Assembly (NCBI GenBank): GCA_050942745.1
Contig: JBMNNX010000019.1
Coordinates: forward strand, 1 to 40,658
Direction of reading: 5' to 3'
Length of the DNA: 40,658 bases
Origin: UBA10939 sp050942745
Lineage (GTDB): Bacteria > Myxococcota > Myxococcia > Myxococcales > UBA5297
Below are positions 1 to 7,658 of the stretch, piece after piece (position 1 is the first letter of the stretch; each line of letters starts with the position of its first letter). The position numbers were made by a program, and so were the translations under genes. The notes below the pieces were generated by a model. The model did not search any database. It saw only the letters and a list, made by a program, of their open reading frames with translations, and was not told the DNA's origin.

Positions 1-147
1 CCTGCCGACCGGGCGCCCTGCCGACGGCATGGTTGGCGCCCATCCCGGCGTGCGCTCGCCCGGGAGCTCGCTCCTTGCGTGCCGGCAGAGAAGGCTCGGC
101 TGAATCGTTAGAATGATGGGGCACGCCTGCGCCGGGGAGAGAGGGCC

Positions 148-426
148 ATGACCGAAGTCGAAAGCCTGACCGTCGAGATTCTGAGGCAGATTCGCGACGA
201 GCTGCGCACGACGCGCGAAGAGCTCTCTGCCCGCCTCGAGCAAACCAACGAGCGGCTCGGCATCGTCGAGGGTGCTCTCGAAGGCATGGCGACCCAGCTT
301 GTCTCTCTCGTAAAGCACGCCAAGAGCGCGGCCCGTCGCGAGCGGCGCATCGAGCAGGAAGTCTTGGAGCTGAAGGAGCGGGTGATACGGCTCGAAGAGC
401 ACACGGGCCTGAAGCCCGCCTCCTGA
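148..426 (+). CDS. small coiled-coil protein, function unknown
   Basis: Predicted 92-residue soluble protein. It is almost wholly helical and charged: heptad-like Leu/Ile spacing runs from about residue 5 to 85 (VEILRQIRDEL, LSARLEQTNERLGIVEGAL, EQEVLELKERVIRLEEH), so a homo- or hetero-oligomeric coiled coil is likely. There is no signal peptide or membrane segment. The ATG is preceded by the purine-rich stretch GAGAGAGG, a fair ribosome binding site. Short coiled-coil proteins of this kind are common in Myxococcota and have no assigned role. The next gene lies about 150 bases downstream on the same strand. The minus-strand frame across this region is a composition shadow. Confidence 0.7.
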   Translation: MTEVESLTVEILRQIRDELRTTREELSARLEQTNERLGIVEGALEGMATQLVSLVKHAKSAARRERRIEQEVLELKERVIRLEEHTGLKPAS

Positions 427-576
427 TCGGCCCCGCCCCTGCTCCGACACTCCTCCTTTCCGAGCTGGCTCCCCGGCTTGAAACCGCCGAGGCGGTCTCG
501 TACCGTCGCGGACAACGCGGGGGGCGAAGCAGAGCGAACCTCGCGAGTCCTGCGACGCATGTGATTGGAGGAAACC

Positions 577-1179
577 ATGGCGGAGACCGCGAATGCTGCA
601 GTGCAGTCGGAGCGCTGGTGGGAGCACGACCGCGTCCTCTTGAGGCGCAAGGTGCTGGCGATAGCGCCGGTGTTCCAGATCCTCGACCCGCAGGGACGCT
701 CGCTCCTCTATTGCCAGCAGAAGCTCTTCAAGCTGAAGGAGGACATCCGCGTCTACGCCGACGAGTCGAAGCAGCGCGAGCTGCTCACCATCAAGGCGCG
801 CAACGTCATCGACTTCTCGGCCGCCTACGACGTGGTTGACACGCAGACCGGCGAGAAGGTCGGTGCCCTGCGGCGCAAGGGCCTCAAGTCGATGCTGCGC
901 GACGAGTGGGAGATCCTCGACGTCAACGACGCGCTCGTCGGCCGGATCCAGGAGGACGGGCTCTTCTGGCTCAGGCGCATCCTCGCGAACTGGGTGCCGC
1001 AGAGCTTCTCGGTCTGGCACGGCGAGTCGCAGGTCGCGGCCATCAAGCAGGCCTGGAACCCCATCGTGTTCAAGGCGGAGATGGACCTGAGCGCCGACCA
1101 CGCGCGCCGGCTCGACCGGCGCCTGGCGATGGCCGCGGGGATCCTGCTCATGGCCATCGAGGGACGGCAGTCGAGCTAG
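577..1179 (+). CDS. LURP-one-related (Tubby C-terminal-like) family protein
   Basis: Predicted 200 residues. The core from about residue 20 to 190 is a run of short beta strands with the LURP-one-related/scramblase pattern: VLLRRKVLAIAPVFQILD, a LFKLKEDIRVYAD strand pair, AAYDVVDTQTGEKVGALRRKG, then EWEILDVNDALVGRIQED and a hydrophobic C-terminal helix (LAMAAGILLMAI). In this superfamily a 12-strand barrel encloses one helix; Tubby and phospholipid scramblase share the fold, and bacterial members are usually of unknown function. I chose the ATG at 577 because GGAGG lies five bases upstream; an in-frame TTG at 565 would put that site inside the gene. The family call is fairly secure, the role is not known. 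Confidence 0.75.
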   Translation: MAETANAAVQSERWWEHDRVLLRRKVLAIAPVFQILDPQGRSLLYCQQKLFKLKEDIRVYADESKQRELLTIKARNVIDFSAAYDVVDTQTGEKVGALRRKGLKSMLRDEWEILDVNDALVGRIQEDGLFWLRRILANWVPQSFSVWHGESQVAAIKQAWNPIVFKAEMDLSADHARRLDRRLAMAAGILLMAIEGRQSS

Positions 1180-1740
1180 CTCGAGTCGGCTGATGAAGAC
1201 TTCGACGCCCTCGTCGCCGCGCGATGCGCGGGCCGGGGGCGTTGGTGTTTCACGGGGTTATCGACGCGCAGAATCCTCGGGGGGACCTTGGGGCCCCTTC
1301 TCTTCGCCTCGGACCAAGCTCGGGCGATTTGGTCGACTTGAGGCCGGTAGACCGGTGAGGCGGCTGCCTGACGAGGGCTGGGTGGAGGTGAGAAGTGACG
1401 CCCGACCGCGACGGTGGGCAGGCGCGGAGCCGAGCGTGTCGTGAAAGTTTCTGAAGGTCCGGCCCCGTTCCGTGACGATTTCTGCAGCCGCGTGAACGTT
1501 TCTGAAGGCCTCCGGGCGCCCTGCGGCAGCTCCTCTCGTGGGCGCGCTGCTCGGCACGGGGCCGGTCGCTGGGAGTGCAGGCGTTTCCGGGGGCTTCCCT
1601 CGTGAAAGCTCTCGACGACGGGTGTCCCGTCCTTGAACATTTTCTTGCCGGCGAGCCGCGCACTGACAATTTCTGAAGCAGAGCGCCGGAATCGTGAAGA
1701 ATTTTGGAGCGTCGTGAAGGATTTCTAAGGGGACGTCGAG
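1180..1740. other. 560-base non-coding leader upstream of the Fic gene
   Basis: No convincing gene. Open frames on the minus strand across this stretch are rich in Arg, Ser and Pro and have no recognisable domain, as expected from GC-rich antisense. The right half (1440-1731) is occupied by an array of short direct repeats described as its own entry. The left half (1180-1430) shows nothing I can name. Confidence 0.6.
1440..1731 (+). repeat. phased array of eight degenerate GTGAAnnTTTCTGAAG direct repeats
   Basis: Copies begin (G of GTGAA or its equivalent) at about 1441, 1472, 1492, 1602, 1633, 1663, 1694 and 1714. The best copies are GTGAAAGTTTCTGAAG (1441) and GTGAACGTTTCTGAAG (1492); others vary, e.g. 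GTGAAGGATTTCTAAG (1714). Spacings are 31 and 20 in the first cluster and 31, 30, 31 and 20 in the second, close to whole helical turns, so all sites in a cluster would face the same side of DNA. The last copy overlaps the ribosome binding site of the Fic gene. This arrangement fits an array of operator sites for a repressor or an autoregulating protein. The protein that binds is unknown. Confidence 0.65.
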
Positions 1741-3540
1741 ATGGCGGATCGCGAACGCGCCAAGGCACAGCGAGCCGTCGCTCGCTCGGTCGAGAAGGGA
1801 ACCCGGCGCAGTCTCGAGCCCTTCCCTTGCGACGCCGAGAGACCGGAAGGCCAAACGCCTGCTTCCGCGGGTGGATGCGCCGATGCAGCCACCGCCGACG
1901 CGTACCAGTGCGCCGACGACTCTTCACGCCAAGGTGTCGGTCTCGGTCCCTGGGGAGCGGTCCTTTTCGCCAGCGAGCCGGCGGCGGCCCTCGAAGTTCC
2001 GCCGGGCGCCGAGCCGGCGGGCTATGCCAAGGTCATCGTCGACTACGGCCTGACCGTCACGCCCCCGCACCGGCTCACCTTCATCGGCTCACGGGGCGGC
2101 AAGACCATCACCGAGCGCAACGGGCGCACCATCGTCGTGCTGCCGCCCGGCTATCGGCCTTCTCCCGCGCTGACGAGCCAGCTCGCCTTTGCGCTCAAGT
2201 ACGACGGCGTCAACCTCGAGGTCCTCGCCGCACTGTTTCGGCGCGTCGACTCCGAGGCGTTCGAGCGCGAGCTCGCCGGTTTCCTGGCCGCGCACCCGAC
2301 GAGTCAGTATTCGCGCCGGATCTGGTTCCTGTACGAATTCCTCACGGACCGGCGCCTGCCGATCGACGACATCCAGGCCGCGCTGCGCTACGTGCCTCTG
2401 CTCGACGAGCGCGAGTACTTCACCGCCCCCAGAGCTCCCAGCCGGCGGCACCGAGTCATCGACAACCTGCTGGGCACGCGCGCCTTCTGCCCGATGGTGC
2501 GACGCACGGAGCGGCTGCGCGACTTCGAAGCTCGCAGCCTCGGCGAGGAAGCCAGGCGGATCGTGGCCGAGTTCGACGAGGACGCGATCCGGCGTGCCGT
2601 CAGCTACCTCTATTCCAAGGAGACGCGCTCATCCTTCGGCATCGAAGGCGAGCGCCTGAGCACGAGCAGGACCGAGCGCTTCGTCGACCTGCTGAGGACG
2701 GTCCCCGAGCTGACGAGCCTGACGCGCGAACACCTCGTGCGCCTTCAAGCCGCCACGGTCGATCCGCGCTTCGCCGAAGACGGCTATCGAAACGATCAGG
2801 TGTACGTCGCTGAGCCGATGGACCTCGTGCGCCAGAGGATTCACTTCATCGCGCCTCGGCCCGAAGACGTTCCTTCGATGATGGAAGGGCTCCTCGCTTG
2901 CCAGCGAAGGCTCGAGGGAAGCCAGGTCGACCCGGTCGTTCACGCCGCTGTGGTGGCCTTCGGTTTCCTCTTCGTTCACCCGTTCGAAGACGGGAACGGG
3001 CGGATCCACCGGCTCCTCATCCACTACGTGCTCTCACGGCGCGGATTCACGCCGAAGGGCATCATCTTTCCGGTTTCCGCCGTCATGCTGCAGCGCCGGC
3101 GCGAGTACGACGAGGCGCTCGAGGCCTTCTCGGTCCCGCTGATGCGGCTGATCGACTACGACGAGTCCGAGGACGGCGTGGTCAGCGTCAGGAACGAGAC
3201 CGCGCATCTCTACCGCTACTTCGACGCGACGCCGATGGCCGAGGCGCTCTACCGCTGGGTCGAGCAGACCGTGAGGAAAGATTTCCGTTGCGAGCTCGAG
3301 TTCGTGGTCGGATTCCGTGAGACTCGCAGGGCCATCGACTCCGTCGTCGACATGCCCGACAGACACGCGAACCTCTTCATCAAGCTGTGCCTGCAGAACA
3401 ACGGCCGGCTCTCACCCGCGAAGAGAGCGCGCCACTTCGCCTTTCTCAGGGACGAGGAGGTCGCGGCCCTCGAGCAGGCGGTGCAGGCGAATCTCTTCCG
3501 CTTCCCGCGCGCCCAAGGCGGCGACTTGGACGTGAAGTGA
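1741..3540 (+). CDS. Fic family AMP-transferase with N-terminal inhibitory motif
   Basis: Predicted 599 residues. Fic proteins transfer AMP, or less often another nucleotide group, from a nucleotide cofactor to hydroxyl side chains of target proteins. The catalytic loop HPFEDGNGRIHR is complete at residues 413-424, with the essential His413 and the phosphate-binding DGNGR. The inhibitory motif SFGIEG is at residues 298-303, upstream of the Fic core; Glu302 would clamp the active-site Arg, placing the protein in the self-inhibited class with the inhibitory helix N-terminal. Residues about 75-280 form an N-terminal domain common to large bacterial Fic proteins. The C-terminal part (about 480-599) may include a winged helix. 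Residues 1-75 are low complexity. The ATG has AAGGGGA seven bases upstream. No separate antitoxin gene is adjacent. Confidence 0.9.
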   Translation: MADRERAKAQRAVARSVEKGTRRSLEPFPCDAERPEGQTPASAGGCADAATADAYQCADDSSRQGVGLGPWGAVLFASEPAAALEVPPGAEPAGYAKVIVDYGLTVTPPHRLTFIGSRGGKTITERNGRTIVVLPPGYRPSPALTSQLAFALKYDGVNLEVLAALFRRVDSEAFERELAGFLAAHPTSQYSRRIWFLYEFLTDRRLPIDDIQAALRYVPLLDEREYFTAPRAPSRRHRVIDNLLGTRAFCPMVRRTERLRDFEARSLGEEARRIVAEFDEDAIRRAVSYLYSKETRSSFGIEGERLSTSRTERFVDLLRTVPELTSLTREHLVRLQAATVDPRFAEDGYRNDQVYVAEPMDLVRQRIHFIAPRPEDVPSMMEGLLACQRRLEGSQVDPVVHAAVVAFGFLFVHPFEDGNGRIHRLLIHYVLSRRGFTPKGIIFPVSAVMLQRRREYDEALEAFSVPLMRLIDYDESEDGVVSVRNETAHLYRYFDATPMAEALYRWVEQTVRKDFRCELEFVVGFRETRRAIDSVVDMPDRHANLFIKLCLQNNGRLSPAKRARHFAFLRDEEVAALEQAVQANLFRFPRAQGGDLDVK

Positions 3541-3718
3541 CGCGCTTCGCGGGTAGGGGCTTGAGCGTCCGGAGCTCGAGGGAACGGCAGCGCGGGCGGC
3601 GCGCCGAAGCGACGGCGAGGACGCCACACGGCTCGGCGAGGGGCGGCGCTCGTGGTCGAGCGCGGCAAGGCTCCGAGGGCCTCGCCCTGCAGTCTCTTCG
3701 TTCGAGCGACCGGGAGTG

Positions 3719-3740
3719 GGGCGGAGCTGGAGCTCCGCCC
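3719..3740. terminator. bidirectional hairpin between convergent genes
   Basis: Perfect inverted repeat GGGCGGAGCT / AGCTCCGCCC separated by two bases; the practical form is a stem of nine pairs with a four-base loop. It lies between the convergent ends of the Fic gene (3540) and the metallopeptidase gene (3756). No U-run follows on either strand, so efficiency as an intrinsic terminator is uncertain. Confidence 0.55.
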
Positions 3741-3755
3741 TCCATCCCCCTTCCC

Positions 3756-5459
3756 CTAACGCACCTCGGCCGCGAACGCCGCCGGCGACAGCGGCGCGCC
3801 GGTGGCCAGCTCGACGAACTCGGGCCACTTCTGCGCCATGCCCGGGCGGAAAACCTTCTCCTCGAGGAAGGCGCCGAAGTCCTTTCGCCCGTTGAACGAG
3901 AGGGTCGAGGTCGGGCCCTGGTGCCCGGCCATCTGCGCGAGATGGGCGCGAAGCTGGGCCGCGAAGAGCTTTCCGAGCACGTAGTTGTGGTAGTAGACCG
4001 GCGCGATCGTGAAGTGGGGCTTGGCTGCCCAGTCGCCCTTTCCGGCGCGGCCTTCGGGGGTCTTCAGGAGCTGATAGCGCTCGACCGTCTGGTACCAGAG
4101 CGCGTCGAGGTTCTGATCGGGATCGGCGTAGAGCGCCCGCTCGAAGTGCAGCATCACCAGGCCCCAGCGCACGAAGATGAGCTGCTCGCGGCGGCGCTGC
4201 TCGAGGATGTCCTTCTCCAGCGCGTCGACCTTGGCCGGGTCGGCGCCCGCGTAGGTCTTCAGCCACAGCGGGTTGCGCGACAGCGCGCCGAAGAGCATCG
4301 CCACGGCCTCGGTGGTGAAGAGGTGCGCGGACTCGCGCACGTTGAACGGCAGGCTCTTGTCGATGCCCGCGTAGTACACCGCGTGGCCCATCTCGTGGAG
4401 CATCGTCTCCATCGACGCCTCGGTCGGCGTGACGTTGAGCAGGGTGCGCACGTCGCCCTCGCGGTCGATGGCGATGCAGAAGGCGTGTTGGTCCTTGCCC
4501 TCGCGCTCGTAGAGGTCGCTGCGCGCGGCGATCTCGTCGATGGGCAGGCCGATGTCCGAGTAGAAGGCGCGGGCGAGCTCGACGATGCGCTCCTTGGGCA
4601 TGTCCTTGTAGAAGACGTCGAGATCGACCTTCTCCGACGGCGGCGCCGACTGGAAGAAGGGGTTGGTGTAGTGCCAGGGCATCACCTGCGCCGGCTCGGT
4701 GCCGAAGCGGCGCGCGACCTCGGCGTCGAGCTCGGCCTTCATCGCCCGGTACGGCTCGAGGGTGAGGCGGTCGAGCTCTTCGAACAGCGCGAGGATCTGC
4801 GCCGGGTCGTGCTCCTGTAGCTCGACCTGCATGTGCCAGTAGTCGGCGAACCCGAGGCTGCGCGCGGCCTCGTTGCGCAGCTTGGCGAGCGCGACGAGCT
4901 TGGGCGCGACCTGCGCGCCGACCGCCTTCGTCGCCTCCCAGGCGACCTGCCGCTTCTGCGAGTCGGTTTCGGTAGAGAGGATGTCGAGCAGGTCGTTGTT
5001 GGTGAGCGTCTTGCCGTCTATCTCGGCGCGGAAGGTGTTGAAGACCTGCTCGATGCCGGTCGACTCGGTGACCAGGCGCTCGAGGGTTTCGGCCGAGAGC
5101 TGGTTGCCCTTGAACGCGAGCAGCGCGATCTCGAGCGAGCGCACGGTCTGCGGCCGGAGCTGATCGCGACCGGCGAGCAGGCGCTCGATCTCTCGATAGC
5201 GGGCGGCGTCGCTATGCAGCTTGCGCAGGGCGATGTCGGCCGTAGCGAAGGCGTCGAAGTCCTCCTTCTTGCCCGAGTTGGCGGCCTTCCAGTAGCCGGT
5301 GGTCTGCGCGAGTTCGAGGGTCGCGAGCTCGGTCAGGTAGCTCTGGAGAAACGCGTCGGCCTGGCCATGGAGGTCGAGCGCAGGCACGGCCGCCTGCTTG
5401 TGGGCGCAGGCCGTCAGAAGGCAGCAGGAGAGGATCATGGTAGTCAGGATCTTTGGCAT
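3756..5459 (-). CDS. exported M2-family (angiotensin-converting-enzyme-like) metallopeptidase, lipoprotein
   Basis: Predicted 567 residues, close to one ACE catalytic domain. The N terminus is a lipoprotein signal ending LLTAC (Cys18), so it should be anchored in the envelope. The zinc motif HEMGH is at residues 355-359, followed by AVYY and, 29 residues after the first His, TTEAVAML with Glu384 as the likely third zinc ligand; this matches the ACE pattern HEMGHIQYY...HEA. The segment LRNEAARSLGFADYWHMQ is also typical of M2 and related M3-like peptidases. Family M2 members cleave dipeptides from peptide C termini; the substrate here is unknown. The ATG is preceded by GGGAG at six bases. It is divergent from a putative dipeptide-transporter-like MFS gene. 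A more distant M3 assignment remains possible. Confidence 0.85.
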   Translation of the reverse strand: MPKILTTMILSCCLLTACAHKQAAVPALDLHGQADAFLQSYLTELATLELAQTTGYWKAANSGKKEDFDAFATADIALRKLHSDAARYREIERLLAGRDQLRPQTVRSLEIALLAFKGNQLSAETLERLVTESTGIEQVFNTFRAEIDGKTLTNNDLLDILSTETDSQKRQVAWEATKAVGAQVAPKLVALAKLRNEAARSLGFADYWHMQVELQEHDPAQILALFEELDRLTLEPYRAMKAELDAEVARRFGTEPAQVMPWHYTNPFFQSAPPSEKVDLDVFYKDMPKERIVELARAFYSDIGLPIDEIAARSDLYEREGKDQHAFCIAIDREGDVRTLLNVTPTEASMETMLHEMGHAVYYAGIDKSLPFNVRESAHLFTTEAVAMLFGALSRNPLWLKTYAGADPAKVDALEKDILEQRRREQLIFVRWGLVMLHFERALYADPDQNLDALWYQTVERYQLLKTPEGRAGKGDWAAKPHFTIAPVYYHNYVLGKLFAAQLRAHLAQMAGHQGPTSTLSFNGRKDFGAFLEEKVFRPGMAQKWPEFVELATGAPLSPAAFAAEVR

Positions 5460-5741
5460 CTAAGGCTCCCGTTCGGCTGCGCGCGACAAGGCCGGTCGGC
5501 AGGCCGCGCGATGGGCGCCAAAGGCTACACGATTCACGCGGCGGCGCGGGCTGCTGTCCGAAGGCGGTTCTCTTGAGGAAGGCCCGAGGAGCGATCGGGC
5601 GACTATCGGTCGGGCTGGGGCCTTCGGCAGCCTCCCGACAGCCTTGAGATCGATCAGGCGCGGAGACGCGCCTCGAGTGGCCGATGACCCGGTTGTTCAG
5701 ATGTCGACCCGAGCCGTCAGCCCGTGCAAAGATGCGCGCCC

Positions 5742-7052
5742 ATGACCGACCCATCCAATCCGTCCGGCCCGAACGCAGCGCCTGGCTACTACCGCTGGCT
5801 CGTCCTGCTCGCCTGCAGCCTCGCCATCTTCGGCAACTATTACGTCTTCGACGCGCTGTACCCGGTCACGACGTTCATGCAGCAGCAGCTCGGCATGAGC
5901 GGGCAGCAGATAGGCCTGATGGACACGGCCTACAACGTCGCCGCGCTCTTCGGCCTGTTCGTCGGCGTCATCGTCATCGACCGGCTGGGGGCCGTCCGCT
6001 CGGCGCTGCTGTTCGCGTCGATAGGCGCTGCCGGCAGCGCCCTTATCGCCTTCCTGCCAGCGGCGATGCCCGATTCGCCGGAGATCGCCTTCATCGCCGG
6101 TCGGTTCGTGCTCGGCATCGGCGCCGAGCTGTTCATCGTCACCGCGACCGCCGTGGTCGGCCGCTGGTTCAAGGGCAAGGAGGTCGGCTTCGCGCTCGCG
6201 GTGCAGCTCCTCATCGCGCGGTTCGGCTCGGTCCTTGCCGACGACTCGCCCAAGCGCTTCGCGTCCTTCTTCACCGGCTGGCAGCCGCCGCTCATCCTCG
6301 CCGCCGGGTTCGGCGCGGCCTGGCTCGTGTTCGCCATCTTGTACGCCGCGCTCGAGGCGCACGCCGCCAAGCGCTTCGGCGTCAAGCAGGCGGTCGCCAC
6401 CGACAAGCTGGTGTTCGCCGACATCATGGCGTTCGGCCGCCGCTACTGGTGGGTCGTCGGCCTCTGCGTTGCCTTCTACGCCACGATCTTCCCGTTCCGC
6501 AGCTTCGCGAACCTCTACTTCACCGAGGCTCACGGCATCTCCGAGCAGCATGCCGGCAGCCTCAAGGCGTGGCTGCCGATCATCTCGATGGTCGGGATGC
6601 CGATCTTCGGGATCGTCGCCGACAAGATCGGCAAGCGGGCGCTCCTGATGTTCATCGGCTCGGCGCTGCTGCTGCCGCCTTTCCTGCTGATGCCCTACAC
6701 CGGGGCGCCGCTGGAGCTGTCGATGGGCATGCTCGGCGTCGCCTTCGCGCTGGTGCCCGCGGTGCTTTGGCCCACGGTGATCTACCTGGTCCCCGAGACA
6801 CGGCTCGGCTCGGCCTACGCCTTGATGACCTTCTGCCAGCAGCTCTTCTGGGCGGGGATGAGCTGGGGAATCGGCGCGGCCAAGGACGCGGCGAAAGCGA
6901 GCGCGCAGAACCCGAGCGGCTGGCTGCCGGTCATGGCGATGCTCGCTGGGCTCTCGGCCGCAGGCCTTGTCTTCGCGTTCCTCTTCTGGCGCGACGAGGG
7001 CAAGGAGGAGAGCGCACCGGCGGCTTCGGCGGCTACGGGGCAGCAAGCCTGA
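5742..7052 (+). CDS. MFS transporter, MFSD1-like
   Basis: Predicted 436 residues with about 12 hydrophobic helices. The inner-loop motif DRLGAVRSALL after helix 2 and its counterpart DKIGKRALLM after helix 8 are standard MFS features. The segment VVGRWFKGKEVGFALAV..LIARFGS closely resembles the RWFKGKELAFALG..ARLGS signature of the MFSD1 subgroup, whose animal member exports dipeptides from lysosomes. Substrate here is not known; a small peptide is a reasonable guess because the divergent neighbour is an exported peptidase that would release dipeptides. I chose the ATG at 5742; a GTG at 5724 is also in frame and neither has a clear ribosome binding site. The C terminus is a short charged tail. 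Confidence 0.85.
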   Translation: MTDPSNPSGPNAAPGYYRWLVLLACSLAIFGNYYVFDALYPVTTFMQQQLGMSGQQIGLMDTAYNVAALFGLFVGVIVIDRLGAVRSALLFASIGAAGSALIAFLPAAMPDSPEIAFIAGRFVLGIGAELFIVTATAVVGRWFKGKEVGFALAVQLLIARFGSVLADDSPKRFASFFTGWQPPLILAAGFGAAWLVFAILYAALEAHAAKRFGVKQAVATDKLVFADIMAFGRRYWWVVGLCVAFYATIFPFRSFANLYFTEAHGISEQHAGSLKAWLPIISMVGMPIFGIVADKIGKRALLMFIGSALLLPPFLLMPYTGAPLELSMGMLGVAFALVPAVLWPTVIYLVPETRLGSAYALMTFCQQLFWAGMSWGIGAAKDAAKASAQNPSGWLPVMAMLAGLSAAGLVFAFLFWRDEGKEESAPAASAATGQQA

Positions 7053-7079
7053 GCCGGCGACTTGGAGCACCGCACGGCC

Positions 7080-7204
7080 CGGGTCGGTAGGGGCGCAAGG
7101 CAATGCGCCCGGCGTCGCACGATCCCGGGTCGGTAGGGGCGCATGGCAATGCGCCCGGCGTCGCACGATCCCGGGTCGGTAGGGGCGCATGGCAATGTGC
7201 CCGG
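7080..7204 (+). repeat. three tandem 46-bp hairpin repeats
   Basis: Units at 7080-7125, 7126-7171 and a 33-base partial unit at 7172-7204, nearly identical. Each contains GGGCGCAT-GGCA-ATGCGCCC, an 8-bp stem with a four-base loop (first unit has one mismatch, third has one G-to-A type change that pairs as G-U). Elements with GTAGGGGCG...CGCCC hairpins occur as dispersed intergenic repeats in several GC-rich phyla. The array sits 28 bases after the MFS stop codon and could act as its terminator or as an mRNA-stabilising structure. Confidence 0.85.
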
Positions 7205-7300
7205 CCGCGCAGGCCCCGGAGCCGCGGATGCGAGCGGTGCGCTGAGGCGCCGCCCGGTCCGCCCGGGGCGCGCCTGAGCTGGCCGGCACCGAAGGCATGC

Positions 7301-7428
7301 CCTTCGTTCGCTCGCCGCGCCGAGGGGCTACTACGCGAGGAACCGCTCGGCGGTCGATGGGCGCCTGGCAGCCGCTCGTCGCCGCGGTGATCGCCTGGCG
7401 GCAGTGCGGGTCCTGGACGTCGCCGGCG
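7301..7428 (-). pseudogene. duplicated and decayed fragment of the trxB 3' end
   Basis: This stretch aligns base for base with 7632-7758, the last ~33 codons of trxB plus about 27 bases beyond its stop, with roughly a dozen substitutions and small indels. The minus-strand reading still shows GAGDVQDPHCRQAITAATSGCQ, against AAGDVQDPHYRQAITAAAGGCQ in the intact gene, and then loses frame near the copied stop codon. There is no start or upstream part of trxB, so it cannot make a functional protein. A local tandem duplication of the trxB tail that later diverged is the simplest explanation. Confidence 0.8.
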
Positions 7429-7545
7429 CCGTGCGCCCCGACGCAACGATCTCGATCAGCGGAGGCGAGACCGCCCGGAGTACGGAGCGCCGGCCTTCGT
7501 GCCGGCGCCGTCCGCCCCGACGCAACATCTCGAGGCAAGACCGCC
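7424..7545. repeat. pair of imperfect direct repeats downstream of the trxB fragment
   Basis: The string GGCGCCGTGCGCCCCGACGC near 7424 recurs as GGCGCCGTCCGCCCCGACGC near 7504, each followed by a related ATCTCGA...GG(C/A)AAGACCGCCC-like segment. The copies are about 80 bases apart. They adjoin the duplicated trxB tail and seem to belong to the same unstable non-coding patch. Confidence 0.55.
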
Positions 7546-7658
7546 CCCGAGCACGAATCCTCCGCCGTGACCGGCGCGCCACCGCCCACAGTCCCCAAAA
7601 TGCAGCCGACCGGGCCGGCGCGAGGGCCGGCCTTTCGTTCGCTCGCCGCGCCGAGGGA

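Larger units (their letters stand above)
7053..7658. other. 606-base non-coding repeat patch between the MFS gene and trxB
   Basis: No intact gene. From left to right it holds three head-to-tail 46-base hairpin units (7080-7204), about 95 bases without visible features, a decayed copy of the trxB 3' end (7301-7428), and a pair of imperfect GCC-rich repeats (about 7424-7545). Frames that run through it on either strand have no domain of their own. Confidence 0.75.

Noticed and set aside
1250..1927. Minus-strand frames of about 200 codons upstream of the Fic gene, with repeated SETFT-like words
   Set aside because: The repeated words are the reverse reading of the direct-repeat array; the remainder is Arg/Pro/Ser noise.
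7080..7204. CRISPR array
   Set aside because: Only three units that abut directly, with no unique spacers and no cas genes.
5697..7598. A 633-codon minus-strand frame opposite the MFS gene
   Set aside because: Charged, low-complexity, no domain; the plus strand encodes a clear 12-helix transporter. Only the trxB-like tail at 7301-7428 is meaningful.
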